The notes beneath the pieces are model-generated. The model worked only from the letters and a program-made list of their open reading frames with translations. It ran no database searches and was not told the DNA's origin. From assembly GCA_933207985.1 (NCBI GenBank), contig OW240912.1:364392010-364456009 (forward strand): 64,000 nucleotides of DNA. Direction: 5' to 3'. The translations under genes were made by a program, and so were the position numbers. The DNA is from Pelobates cultripes (taxonomy: Eukaryota; Chordata; Amphibia; Anura; Pelobatidae). Every line of letters starts with the position of its first letter. Positions within the stretch are counted from its first letter, which is position 1. This document shows, in pieces, positions 22,601 through 37,600 of the stretch.

Positions 22601-25600
22601 ACTAAACCATTACAAAGTAACCAAAAGCCTTAATTATATCCATAATTATGAAGTTACTGCATGCCTTTAAAACCTCTATTTTTTTTTTTTTTTTTTTGTT
22701 CCGGGCAGCTTTCAGCAGATCTGCCTTTCTTAAGGTGCATACACATACTGAAAGTCAACTAAATGCCCATTTCTGATTTTAATGATTAGTAATCTTGTAA
22801 AGGTTACAGAAAAACACATGATGTTATAAGGAAGTGAAGCATTATCTGCAACATTAGTTTGTACTCTGAAAAAATCACAAATGGAGACAAACCAAAATGC
22901 ACATGCATATAGATTAACACCCAGGATTAATATTTCCAACAGTTTAAGACAAATCAAATTTTAGTTCTCAGTTAAGTCCAGGCATTACGAAGGGCTCCCA
23001 ATTCAAAAATCCAAACTGTAATTAGGCAGGGGAACCATTCCACCATTCCCTGCCTGCCAGCAGTGAGAGCAATAGCATGGCAATGATATTTCTCTACAAC
23101 TATCAGTTTGGTTCAACTAAAAGAGCCCTTAGGAACTGTATCTCAGATAACAAAACTACAATGTGCAATGGGGATATTATAGTTAAGAGCGGGATCCATT
23201 TAATGCTATTGCTCTACACTACAGACGGGAGGCCATGGTTCCCCTGTATCCTTTGTTTTACTGTATAGAAAGTATATGACCCTCAAGGAGGGGGCACGAA
23301 TATTTGGAAAAAAATAAATGATTCTGATTTTAGTGGATACTGATACATACAGGGTTATTCAAAAAGTGTTTTAAATTAAGGCCAAAGTAGCTGCACAAGA
23401 AACACAGACCTCAGATCAGTCAAACGGACAAGCAGGAAACATGCAAATCTTGCTGCAGCTCTTAAAGGGGTTGTGTCCCAATAATGTTGATGAGACTGGG
23501 GAAAGTGGAGGAATAATCCTTCACATCATAGGGTGATCTAGGGAAGACAAAGTGACACATTCAACAGAGAGGATATGCCTACTCTGAAACCGGTAGCTGA
23601 TCTTCCCCACTCAGGAGAAGGTAGAGTACATCTGGAAATACTCACTAGATGACACGACTGCATTTTATTGATCTCTACATGCAGCGCACAATAGTTTTAT
23701 CAAACTGACTGAATATCATTATAGATTCAATTGGGCCATAATCATTTTGACTGTATTAGGATATGTAAAATGGCTGTTACCAATATTAAACTGAAGCATG
23801 ATGTACTGCATCGGAAATCACATTCTAGAGATACCATATTGGAAGATTGATCAGTATTTCACTTTCGCCAAAGACATACCATGAAAGCTTAATATATATC
23901 TCATTAAAAACAGATACATGTTTCCATGTTTTCATCTAAATTTCCTTTGCCTCTACGGGCAGATCTTGTTATATTATGTTATGTCTAATTGATCACATAC
24001 ACCAAAGAATAATACAAAATCAGATCATTACGCACAGCTCAACTATCAATAGTATTACTTTAAACTCCTCCTACCAGACTCGTACAGAGAGATAATGGTA
24101 AAATGCAAAAAAATACGAATATTGACGAATGCAGTTTTGCTTACTTTATGGAAGAGAAGAGACAGGTACATTAAAAACAGACACAAAATGTGATTGATCA
24201 TTCCGTATTGGTTCTCCTAGGCATTTAATGGAAATTAATATAAATACCTGTTTAAAATCAGAGTCTTTCCCAACCATTATCTGCAGAATGTAGATAATCG
24301 AATCACCCTTCATTGGCTGTAAAGACTCCCAGGTGACCTCACAGCTGTGTTCATTTATTCGGTCTATCCTTGGGGCTTGCAAAACGAATACAAACAAAGG
24401 TGTTAACATCTACAACACTACATTCAGAGCTAATGGTTTACATGTCTTGCAGACACTCTGTTATAACTTTGGTCTCTTTATGGCATCTCCATCTTTCAAA
24501 AGGTAGAACTTTAAAAAAGGTTTCTAACAAAATATGAGAGGACAGATTTTGGAAAAGTTTTCAATACCCTTTTATATTGTGATGTAGTTTATTTTTGGCG
24601 ACACTTAGAAAACCATTGACATCTAAAAAGTGTTAGAAAATTAACCAGCAAAAGTTTTTTTCCCCCCCAACTGATGGATCAGCATGTCATGTTATTTTTG
24701 CCTCCACTGTTTTTCCATACCTCCAAGAGGAAGTAGAGAAACACCTGAAGGGAAAAATGCTGCCTACCAGTGTATCAAAAAGTAATAAAAACGCATGATA
24801 GGCACTTATTAGATGGTTCAAAACAAGCATAAACAGTATGAACGTATTTTAGGATAAAGTGAACTGACAATGTGACACTCGATAATGGTGCACTAACATT
24901 GAGGTCGTGTAATATATTTTGCGAGGCTCTGATTATCCTTTTGAGCATATGGTACATGTAAGACCATGTGTTTATCTTACACTATTTGTCTTGTATGGTA
25001 AAACTGGAAACTGATTAAATATTCGTAAAAAAAAAAAGAAAAGAAAAAAAAAAAAGAAAGAAAGCAAGAAAGAAACTAAAAGAATACAAAAAACAAACAC
25101 AACCTACTCAAGCTTTGGAAGGATTATCAATATGGCAATAGATTTTATGTTATGGAATACATTGGAACTCTAGCATTTTAGGTTGAAAGATCCATTTAAA
25201 ACAAACTTATTTCTTAAATCCCGTGTCTCTTTTTACCTTTCAAGGCAGCTGGAAGCGATTTTGGAGTAGTGAAAATATATTCAGGGGAGAAAGGCCCTTC
25301 GCCAGCCTCGTTACATGCTTGAATACGAAATTTGTATGACGTTGACTCATTGAGCCTTTGTACTTTGTATGTATGACATGGTCCTCTATACAAGGATACA
25401 AACCTGAAAAAAAAGAGTGGACAAACAGATCCTTAAAAACATAATATGCATATCACAAAATTAAGCAAGTTTTAACCAGTTTGTACGTTTTTAGAATACT
25501 CATACCCACAAACACACATTGAATTATTTTATTTTTTTAAATTTTTTTTATTTTTGCAGTGCACAGAAAACGTTACAAGCAGGCATGAGGTGCCCCGAGA

Positions 25601-28600
25601 GCAGTCCTCAAGCTTTTTCTCGCAAAACATGCAGGACATTTGATTACAAGGCACATTTTTATATTATTGTTAGCTTATACTTTCAGTTTGTGAGAGTAGT
25701 GTTACACGTTAATTAGGCTAGAACAGTGTTTAAACTAGTCTGTGGGCATCAGAAAGGAGAAGAAGAAACAGACGTAAGAGTTAGACATATAAGTTGCCAG
25801 GCAGGCAGGTATATCATCGTTATGTTAATAGGTGACAGGCTAACTGGGAGCATGGCCTATGCGTACTGTAATGCATAATGCAAGTGTGGGGATGAATATT
25901 ATGAGTGCAAAACAATTAAAATGGGTAAGCGGTGAATGTTACTTTAAAGTACTCTCTCAATGGAAAGTCTCTGCTCAAGAGGTACCAATGTGGTATGGAC
26001 AGCGTCTATTGTATTAGAGGCTTTGGACTTATACCTCTATGTGTCCCAGTCTGTGAGTGCTTGGTCAGCCGATACCCAGCGCATCGAATGGTGTTGGGAT
26101 CGTTTGAAAGTCCTGCTGAGGCTCTGCCATGAGCAGCGTCGTGGGTTCCAATTGCTGTCTCAGCTGCACGTCGTCCTGCGTGGACATTGTGGGTAAGTGT
26201 ATTTTCCGTTTGGTGCTCTGGAGCTCTCCGTCGAGCAGGATCGGAGCTGTGAGTGAAGCTTGCTTGTTACTGGTTGCTGTTCGGGTCTCCGCTTCATGCA
26301 GGATCTGGGGTGAGCTTGTGGGCCAATTCGGGCCAGGGTGGCAGTGTGGCTTGAGCTTGCCTGTTTGTGTTTAAGCAGGTGGGATCTCCGTCTTCGGCGC
26401 CAACTTTTAGGTCCCGTCAGGCGGGGGCCTATGCGGTTGCGGTAGGTATGTGCAGGTCTTTTGATGGGTTTACGCACTGGAGCTTTAGTGTGTCGCTCCT
26501 TGCTCGCCATTCATGCCCAGAAGGCGTTGAGTATGGCTTCGAGTTTGTCCATGATGCTGTGCTTGTCCGTGTGGCAGTTTTGAATGCACATGGCGTCCGC
26601 CATTGTAAGTGCCCGTGTAGCATGGGGCTGCCCAGTATACTCTGTTGTCAGCTCGCGCTTAAGCCCTGCTGCCTGGAAGGGTTGGACCGGGATCACCCCC
26701 GCCGGTCCTGAGGGGAGGTGGGGGGGCAGGTAATCGGTGGTCCCGTGCCCCAGACACAGAGGTGAGGGGAATGGCCAGCTCCGTCCACTGAGTTCTCGCT
26801 TGCGGGAAACACTCAAGTCTGGTATCGGATGATTCACCAGGGCGCCGCCAGCATGGGTAGCACACCCTGGCTTCAATTCAGGCATGAGATCTGCTAGTAT
26901 TTCCCTGTAAACAGCCTGTGTGGTGGGAGCTCATCCACCATGCGACTGCTCTGCTTGAAGGTCAGGCCCCGCCCCCCCACATTGAATTATTTTAAGACAG
27001 AGCATAGCCTTCCCATAAGCTTACCAGGGCAGTTGGTTTAACTCTTTCTCAAATGGTTCCATTGGTAACTTTAGCTGGATGATAATCCTGCCCCCTTTTT
27101 TAAACATCTTCTGGTAACTTCCAGATATTGTACCTACAGAGCTGTATCCTCATTAAAGATTCAGGGGGAGATTAAAAAGGTAATTTTCATAAAGGAATAA
27201 ACCTTAAAATAAAAATAACTTTTAGTTCATTAAACTGTAACACAAAAACTCCAACACTTGTGTGCAACAATTCAGAACAATCCGTTATCAGAATATGTTT
27301 GTGCAGCTTGTACTTTGGTACATATTTAGAAACCGGACAACCAACGTACTTTGTGATTAGGAATTGGGTATTAACGTTGAGTAAAGAGAAATTGTAATGT
27401 AGCAGGGCCACATTTGGTACAAATGTGAATCCTACTGAGGTTCATGATCCAGTGCTTACCTTCCATTCTTATCCTCCATCTGAAGGTGATATTGAATGGA
27501 ATCTGTGGGTAATGTTCGGGAAACTCCATCTCCCCACTTCAATTTAAGGTTTTGGTGACTATACACAGAACATTCCAGTCGGGGAGGATCGGGGGGGAGA
27601 GGCTTTGTTTTCAATTTTACAGAGTGGCTGAAAGGACCAGCTCCCAGACTGTTCAGGGCTTGGACCCGTATTCTAATAAGAAAAGAAAAATAAGACATTA
27701 AATATGAATGTTACCTAAAGGTTGATAGTGTGGTTATAGGGTAGCCCAAGTATGGATATTAAACAGGAAGAGACTTAGGGCTGCTGAATGTGCAGCACAA
27801 TACTCAATTTAAGGAATACATAATGTTGCCCCATCATTAGGGATAGTTTACCTGTATGTTGTGTCTGGTTGCAAATGTTCTAAAATATAGCTTGAAATTT
27901 TTCCAACCGTAATGGTCTGTTTTTCTCCATAGTCTATGGTGTAGCCAGTAATTTCCGAGCCATGAGCTAAGGGTTTTTCCCACTGTATAGCAAGGCAGGT
28001 GGAGGGACAGTAATGGGCACTTTCTATTTCTTCTTCCTTCACTCCCCAAAGGCTCGTCACAGCAGCAGGTACAGACGCAGGAGTCAAACATGCAACCACT
28101 TCACTAAACAGTCCCGAACCAGCAATGTTTACAGCCTGCCAATCAAGGACACACAATATTTAAAAAAACAAAACCAGAACAAAATTAACAATATAAAACA
28201 ACAATGATCAACTTCCCCCTCCCCCCCAAAAAAACCCACAAAGGGGGATGAACATTTACATGTTGACCAAAATTTGCATCTTAACTTGGTACAGAACATT
28301 ATTGAAATGTAATAAAAATTGTCTGCAAGTAAATGCATGTCAAATAAAATACATTAAATCCCTTTCAATTAACATTTGTAATAAACATTACACTGTAAAT
28401 ATATGCAATTTTGCCAAAGTAGGTGTGACGAACTGAACTTTGTCACAGGTTCTGGGAGAGGCCTGCTGGCCAGCCTCTTACCTCAAGACTATGGCCCATG
28501 TGTTAGACTTTGGTTCAGGACTATGGAAAGGCTTTGTTTGTGCCTGTTCCCTTATATGGTTCAGTATATGGGGCTTACTGAACTGATTACTCTTAGGCTG

Positions 28601-31600
28601 TTCATATGCTGAACCAACTACCGAACAGTTGGACCACCTGGAAGTGGAGTGTGTCGCTTGTTAATCTTATTGACCTTGTTAACTGCAACATTCTAAACGG
28701 TCGGCTGTGTGGCTGCCATTCGTATGGACGAACACGAGGTGGTGGCCATCTTTTTCACGCGAACACATACAGTGGTGTTTGGTTGTCGAGTGCATGGAAC
28801 TATAATAGGACCCTTGACGTCGCGAACACCGCTGGCTGCTTCCATCTCTTCATACATTAGGCTGGATTCACTTGAGAAGAGCGGCATTCGGTGGAAACAC
28901 ACTCCCGAACAAGAGACACAGACTAAGTGTACATACGAACTGGTTACATTTGTATTTGTTGTATTGTGAACTCCCGAAAGAGACCGACCACACAGTCTGA
29001 TTTCATGGAACTCTTTTGGGCAGGAGCTTCATGTGCGGTCCGTCAACTTATGACCTCCATGGAAATCCCGAACCCCTGATCTGATTTGGGTGATTTTTGG
29101 ATATGTTGGTCCCCCAGATCAGGGCTATCAGGGGATGTGACTGTTGTGGGGTTTCTGTTTGTTTTGGGGGTACTTTCAGGAGGTTTTAAAATGTGTGTTT
29201 TCTGTGCCTCTAGATAATGGAGTTTAGTACAGTTCCTTACTCAATTATCTCCCAGGCACAGAGGAGGGATTATCTTGTTTTATGTGGGAGAGTCCTGAAC
29301 CTGAAAGCTAATGTAATAGTGTATGGTTTTGCTGTAGTCTACTCTCAAGTCCAGTGGGGAATGCCTCTGGAATATGTTTGAGGAAACCCCTTGCACGGGG
29401 ACTGACATAAAAGGCCGTGTGTGGCTCCCATTAAACAGAACGCTTTACCCCTTCATGAAGTCTAGGCTCATGTTTGGGGATTGGAGAGCTAAATTCACTC
29501 TGGGGATTGCTAAAACCACTATACTTGGATTACAACACTTGCTCTTGTAAGAGTAGCCTGCTTTGCTCTCTGGACTAGGAGAGGTATACCCACTGGAAGC
29601 TGGATCCTGGTCTTGGGTTCAGTGTGGGTAAAGGACAGCGAGACCCCAACGAGGCTGCGGCGCTTTGTGGGGTTTACAGTGGTTATGGTGTCCGGTGCGG
29701 TGCTTATGGTACTCAAGGATTACTAGGAAGCAGAGATTGGCGGAGGCACTGGGTCGGGTGCCAGGCAGTCCGTCACAGTAGGTAGATTTATACCATTTTT
29801 GGGTGCATGCATACTGCCACCATTGCTGGATTAAAGGAACACTCCAGACTCTAAAACAGGGGTTCCCAATCCAGTCCTTAAGTACTCCCTACCAGTCCAG
29901 GATTTAGGGATTATCCTGTTGTGATGAAAGTGATTTTTTTTTTCTTCCTAAAAACACCTTATACACAACTGGCTAATCCTTAAATCCTGGACTGGTAGGG
30001 AGTACCTGAGGACTGGGTTGGGAACCACTGTTTTAAAAGCTTGCTTAAAAGCTGTGTGTGTGAAGAGTGTGTCCTATTATTTTTATTTTGCAAAAAGTGC
30101 AGATTTCAAAAGAAATGGACACTTTCAATCTCATCATGCTTAAACTTTATCAATCTCCATTTTAATCTGTGACCTATAAACTTTGGCACAAATGACATTT
30201 ACATTTCTTTGCCAATCACACAACGATATAAAAAGAGAATATTAAACATATTTATATTGGAACATATTGGCAATATTTATATATGCTAGGTTCAATTTAA
30301 CTACACAGTTTTCTGATGCTACTTGCCTGAACCCTGCAGTAATAAACTATTGCTGGGGATAGGCCTTTCATTTCATAAGAGAAACCAGGTCCGCAATAAC
30401 AAATCTGCATGCATCCTTCCATACCGCCCCATTCCACCCGGTATTCTGTGATGTCAGCACCATTGCTGTTGGGAGCCTACAAAATAAAGATTTACAGAAA
30501 AGCAATGTAAGGTTTTCTTGGAGCCACAGTCATGAACTATATAGCAGTCCTGCTTTATTTTACTTGAACAGAACAATAATAAATTTGCCTTAGACGAAAT
30601 CTCCTTTGTTCCAGTTTATTGTATGACCTTGTGTTCTATGTATAGTCATTTTTACAAATAGATTTCCAGACAATGGTTTGTAATGGCCTTGAATATATTT
30701 GTATAATACAATCATATCCCCTCTGAGGCACTGTTTTTACAAACTAAAGAGATTTAATTTTTTTTTTGCTTTATTTATTAACTGTATCTAGTGTGTAGAT
30801 TCACATCATTAGGAAAAGTTACACAGAGTGATTTTTTTTTATGCATAAAGAGGACATAAAGCAAGAGTCCTAGGATAAAAGAAACTACCCTCTCCTTGAA
30901 GGATGTTTAATTTAATCCAGACAAGATTAAATATTCTGGAATCTTACCCTACATGTAGCACTGTAGAGCTTTCTACAATTAAACCAGCTTACTTTGTCAT
31001 TTTAAATGCTTTATTTTACCTTTCCATTGGTTTGAGATGATATGATCTATGTTTCATGGAAACAATGACCAGTAAAAATATTCCGTAGAATTATGAGCAG
31101 CCCCTGAAACATCTGTTCTACCTGATTGCATACACAAACACTAAAAGGTTCTGCATCGTGTGATACCCAGTAACAGGTTCTCAGAAAAAAAAAAAATTAA
31201 AAAAAAAAAAACACAACAAGCTGCATTCAGGGGAATAGATGTGGGGGGGAAAAAACATTGCAGTTAACAGGTAAAACTTTTTATGAAGATCAGCTGCAAA
31301 ATTGCAAGCAGGTAAAAGATACAGTATGAATTTAGTTTAACATTTAATGTACAAGTCTGCCATTTAGCCAAGATGTAGTAAATGCACATGATTAGCAATG
31401 ACAATATTTTTTCTCACCCCTTTGTTAATAAATATTTTTAAATGTTAACAAACGGTTGACTATTTGCATACCCTCTAAATTTAAAGACTTGCCTGGAGGC
31501 CAAAGGTGGCTTCTGAACTATCAGTCTAGGTGGAGGGTGGGGATAGTGGAGATTCCACTAATCTCTTCTGGACCAACTACATCTATGCTCAATGTCTGCA

Positions 31601-34600
31601 CAGAACTGTCCTTTTCTTAGCACAGACCTGAATAGACATTGAGGTGGTCCACAAGCCTCTGCCCCATCTACAGGTATGACTATGTGACTTTATATAAGAA
31701 AGGAATCATATAAACTAGATGTACAGGGTCTTGTTCAAGTATTTATCAATGTGTAACGTAGTATTAAAATAGATTTTATTCAATTTTTACAGTTTACTTT
31801 ACAAAACAAGCCTAACACTTTGAAGGAGCATATATTTTTTTGACACAAAAGTTAAACAAAAAAGACAGGGACTTGTTGGCTCTGAAAGTAGTCACCATTG
31901 TTAAGGTAAATGGTCTTCATAGTTAAACAAAAAGTATCTAGAAAGTTGCTATCAAAACACATCCAGGTTAAAGTGCTTACCTTCCAGTCAAATCTAAACA
32001 AAACTGGATTAAAATCAGTAGCCTAAGTGTTATAAACTGGTGCCACCAAAACACAGGCTTCAATCCACGGACAGTCTGTAAAGTCTTGACTGTGAAACTT
32101 TCTATTCACCAATGGTTCCCATGCAGAATGACAAAATTTGTCAGGTGTTTTGACATAAATGGTCAAAAATTGCAGGATAAAAATGTACAACCCTGGTAGA
32201 GATTTATCTTGAAAGACAGCAGTAATAGCAGCCAAAAGTATCTCTACATAGCATTAATAAAAGATGTCATAATAAAAAAGTAATACCGTCAAAGGACTTT
32301 AGTTAAAGTACAGTACAATATCAGAATAATGGTATTTAAACACAGTAAAGCATACTGCACCCATCATCCGTGTTTAAGGGAAAGTAATCTTCCTCAAGAG
32401 AGGAAAAAGAGGGGTGAAGAGAGATAGATGAAGGTAGTGTTAGACAAAAAAAAAAAAAAAAAATCAGAGAAAAAGAATTGCCGTGGGGAAGGGTTCGGTA
32501 TACACAGTCCCTTATAAGGTTATGGGTCCTGTTGCATCTGAAAGGCCTCTCAGAGTGAGCATATTTTTTGGAATGCTGGTAGGTTGTTTCACATTTAGGC
32601 TGTCAGTTTGTCAATTAGGTAGGTAACACAATCCATTTAATATCATGTACTAACCCTACAAAATGTGGAAATATATTTGGAAAGAGTACGTGCAAGGCAA
32701 CGTACACGGAGATCAGGTACTGTATTTGCCACTCCATGCGCTCTCTTACCTCCCAGTGTATAAGTGCACATGTAGCCGATCTGCATGATAACTGTGGAGG
32801 TTTGCACTGGTCCGGTGGACCTGGAGCTGTAATAATTTCACACTTCTCAGAAAAAGGTCCGAACTAAATAAAGTCATAATGATAAAAACAGATAAAGAGA
32901 ATAGATTACATAAAATACTATTAGATATAGACAAAAACATCAGCATTTTACAGAGATCATACAAACATAGTATAGAGTGGCAAAAAACAGCAGATTAAGT
33001 TTGAAATGGTTGTGCTCCAGACTCTACTCCCAGAATTTACCTCCATCCTCTGATACGGTTACCCAGTGAAGATCTGGATGCAAGAATATGCAGGCCTGTC
33101 TTTTAAGGTGTCTAGGATTTGCTGATCCAATAAATGTTCCAAGGGTGAAGTCAGAAATTCTGTTACAGCAGGGTAAGTTTCCTTTCTCAAATATACCCCT
33201 ATCATTTAGTTACATTACCTCTCAGTAGTATGTCCCACCATCAATAAGAGTTCGATGGGAGGAACTGCAGATCATTTATCATGACAGACATGTATTTTTC
33301 CTCATACACATGTATGATTAGTCTTTACCATGCCAATAGATTTTTAAAAAAAATTTAATTAAAGTTTACTACAGTGTTAATTTATAGAAACAGAAGCATC
33401 AATAATTCTCTTGAATAAATTTAAATAGATTGACAGTGGTAAATCAAACAATCCTTGCTCAAAGCAAAAATAAAATAAAGTAAAGTAAAGATGTCTCTCT
33501 TGGCACAATTTTCCAACTCATAATTTTGAGATTGTGGATTTGCCGTCTGTTATCCCCAAGTGATAGCTAGACCCTGCTATTCCTGAAAGGTTCAGATCAT
33601 TATCTAAAGTGTGTTACGTTTATCCTCAGTAATTGAGAAAAGTAGGCTTTTCATTCATGTGGACTTCTTAGACCAAGAGTTAATTTAATGCAGCAATATG
33701 ATGTTTATTTTAGAACCAACACTGAAAGAGGTATTATCCTAATATGAAAGAGGTAATATCCTGATATATAAGAAATATTAGTGTGATATGAAACAAAAAT
33801 ACATAGATTTTATTTGAATTTATTGCGGTCATGCAGCTTTAGTATGAAAAGATCTTGGAGCCATACAAATAGAACTTGTCTGAAGCACTTTGAGTCCACT
33901 CACGAGAAATTAGCTTTGTAAGTTAGTTATTTTTAGAAAAAATGTTAAGATGACCCAACATAATTTTTATTATGAATATAAGAAAGTAATGTGAATACCC
34001 CAGCTTTGTTTGCTGCACGCAGTCGGAAGCTGTAGACTTTTCCAGGAAGAAGACTGGACACTGTGCACTCCAGTTCAGGGCCTTGATACACCTCTCTATG
34101 CTCACTGACCTCCGGAAAGGTCATCTCCAGGCTGTAGCAGGTGACGGGAGATCCACCATCTATTAGAGGTGGCACTAAAAAAAATAAAATAAAAAAAATA
34201 GAGAATTTAAAATAAATAAATATATGAAAGTCCTGTTTGTTAATCATCTTGCCTGTCTCTATTTAAAGATTGGGTAAAAGATACATGTATCGGAAATAGG
34301 GAAACAGAAAATTAAAGATTAATAATAATTTTCTCCTATGTGATACAGAACAAATATAATCTGTTTTTACTTTAAAGAAATAAGGAGAAGAAGCTCAAGA
34401 TGCACATATGTTATTTAAATGTGCATAGGGATTTAGGATAGTGTGCAAAGAACTTGTTTTTGGAAATTTAGTGTAAGACTTCAAGAAGTTGAACATTGTA
34501 AATGTTTACAATTTAAGAAGCTCGAGAAAAAAAATGTACTATAAAAAATAGACATTCTGTTAAATATGTCCTAATGAAATTCTCAACCCGCCCTGGGTTG

Positions 34601-37600
34601 AGAATTTCATTAGTCACTTAATTTGTAAGTTTGAGGCTGCATTAGGACACATTCAAATTTTAATAAAGTAACACTATAGATGATTATCTGAAATAGATCA
34701 GATTTATGCTCTATAAAATCATGTGATGATTCTTAAAGTGTCTTGATTCTGGTTAAAAAAAAACAAAAAAAACACTTAAAATTGTTTTTTTTAATTTTTT
34801 TATTAGGAAGCAGTTTCTTGCGCACATCCTAATGCAGCCTCAAACTTCAAAATTAAGTGACTGGTTTCAAGAAATAAGACCAATTCAACTTGAGGAACTC
34901 CTATTTAGCATTATGAATGCATCTCTATGGGGAGCGTTCAGTGTCCCCATACAGAGTGAGAAGGCACGGTGTGCAGCACTGAGATAGTAAGCATCTCGAG
35001 TGGCCATCTGAGTAACTGCCAATAGAGGTTAAAGGAACACTATAGTCACCTAAACAACTGTAGCTTAATGAAGCAGTTTTAGTGTATAGATCGTGCTTCT
35101 CAGGTTTTACTGCTCAATTCACTGCCATTTAGAAGTTAAATCACTTTGTTTCTGTTTACGCTGCCCTTGCCACACCTTCCCTGACTCTGATTAACACAGC
35201 CTGATGAAAAACAAAACTGGTTTCACTTGCAATCAGATGTAATTTACCTTAAACAATTGTATCTCTCTCTCTGTAAATTGAACTTTAATCACATACAGAA
35301 AGCTCTTGCAGGATCTAGCAAGCTATTAACATAGCAGGGAATAAGACAAACTAAATTAAACAGAACTTGCAATAAAGGAAGAATAAACGTTAGATGACTC
35401 TTTACAGGAAGTGTTTAGGAAAGCTGTGCAAGTCACATGCAGGAAGGTGTGACTAGGGTTCATAAACACAGTGATTTGTGTTTGTCTGGCAGAGAATTGA
35501 GCAGTGAGACTGGAGGGACATGATCTATACACCAAAACCGCTTCATTAAGCTAAAGTTGTTTTGGTGACTATAGTGTCCCTTTACATTTTGTAATTAGTA
35601 AAATATCAGGATTTAATAATAAAAACACTAAGTAGACATTAAGCACACACAAGATTACCAACTAAATAGACATTACCCCATCTCAATAGCACTTCTCTTG
35701 CTTTTGGCCTCCCCTGAACTTTTGGGGACTGACAAGGTCCAGGAAATACAGCTGGAGTTTGTATGATCAATGTTTCCGATACCTGCAAAGTGAGAAACAC
35801 CATGGGTTTCAATAGACTGAATGGAGACACTTAACAAGGCCTATACTCTACACTTATAAAAACTATTTATAACAGGAAGAAGAAACATGGATGAAGATTC
35901 ATGGCCAAAACTGGAACTTTTCTTACTTTTTTTATTGAAAAAACAAAAATTAGTATCTTTAAAATTTTAATAAAGTAACACTATAGAGGATGATTATCTA
36001 AAAATAGATCAGTAAGGCAGATGAAAGGCTCTCCAATAGGACTCCATAAGTCTGAAGCATACTAAGCAATGTAAGGGAGACAATGATTATTTGAATCCTT
36101 TTAGGATCTATAAAATAACTGTTCTACGAAGCTTGTGTCCCTTACTGTTGCGTGATAGTATCTAAAGTATTAATTTGGTGCCATCTTAATATTTTCTTTC
36201 AGCAATATGCATAACAAAATAAATAAATTTTAAACCCCCACCCCCCACAAACTGAAAACAGTATGGACCATCCCATTTCTCATGTATACCACAAGCCAAA
36301 TAAAGCCCGTGAACATTACCGAGCTCTGTCCACCATCACTGACGCAATAAGTACGCAGTCGGTAAGTAGATCCGGGGCTCAGATGGTCACACAGATGTTC
36401 TCGAGAGGTCCCACTGTATACAATGTCCCATTTGTTTCCTGAAAGATTAATCATTAATCCAGGGTCAATCGAGATACTTTTTTTTTTCAAACATTTCTTT
36501 GTGACGATCATGTTGGTTTCCTAGCTTCAATTAACGAGTGTTTCTGTGATTTGTTTAAAACATAACAAAACATCTAAGCTTGCAAATAGCTTCCTGGAGC
36601 AGATCTAATTAACTCCTAATCACAGGCTCCGAGACCAACATTCATGAATTCACTGAGGTAAAACATTGCGCACACTGTAAACATTTGTTATCTGCAACAA
36701 TTTGTTTCTAATAAAATAGTTAATGTGGTCATCGACCTGATAATACACATTTAAACAATGTGCTTCTAGTAAGCCCCTGGTACAGTGCAACAACATAATA
36801 GAAGATGAAATGTAATTGGACATTAATCTAACTGAGGTTTGACGGCTGGGTTGGTTGTATAAACAAAGTCTGTAACCTGGTAAGCCATGTTAAGCCACAA
36901 ACAGATGGTCCTCAGGAGACATATCATAAGCATGGATTCCAAGAACCATTCAATATCTCCATACAGGACACGAGAGAATGGACCTGATGTTCTGCGACCT
37001 AATAATTACAACCGGTAATATCTTTTTTTCTTTTCCTCTTGCACAGGTCACTAAGGACGTTTGATTCTACACTTTTTGGGACCTAAAACACTCTACCTCT
37101 CTCATTCTTACACATTCAGATTCTAAATCGTGTTTGAGCTCCATAGATATAAAATAGTAATACACCAGTGTAGAAAATGTGTGTTTAAATACTGGAAATG
37201 GTTTTATTGTATATTACTTTTTAATTCGGTAAATGGCAATTAGTAGGAGATAAAGTGATCTAACATGTTCTAGAATAGGCTTGCACTAGGCCACATGCCT
37301 ACCAAAGTGACCCTCTTCCACCATTTTTGCAAGGTTCTTTCAGGGTTTCGCGGGCTGAATTTTATTATTATTTTTTAATACAAGTTTATAAAAAAAGACA
37401 AATTCTCCCATGATGCCATTCACTAAACCTAAAATTGTTAAGAATTGACAAGGCAATTGCAAATTTTAGGCCAAAACAGGAGAAAAACAACTGAACGTGG
37501 GATTTTTTATTTTTCCACTTCTTAACCATGTCGGTATAAAATTAGTCAATTCTGCATAAATCAAAGGTTTAGTGAATAAAACTAGAAGCCATAATAATAA

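Larger units (their letters stand above)
25532..26978 (-). mobile_element. Compact 1.45-kb LINE-like retroposon with two small ORFs
   Basis: Flanked by ACATTGAATTATTTTA at 25516-25531 and 26979-26994, a 16-17-bp target-site duplication. On the minus strand it starts GGGGGGGCGGGGCCTGAC, like the L1 5' terminus at 5963, and ends with AATAAA and an A-rich tail at the left boundary. Both termini are therefore complete in 1447 bp. It carries two ORFs that abut at TGA-ATG and no reverse transcriptase, so it is a non-autonomous passenger or an internally deleted L1. It lies in the FNDC3A intron in the same orientation as the gene. Confidence 0.8.

Noticed and set aside
28403..28969. Several 60-86-codon frames
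   Set aside because: All fall inside the solo LTR, which is non-coding; none resembles a known protein.
32750..32863. Suspected one-base frameshift in exon w15
   Set aside because: A recount gave exactly 114 nt with both neighbours in phase 0, and the frame reads through the conserved cysteines.
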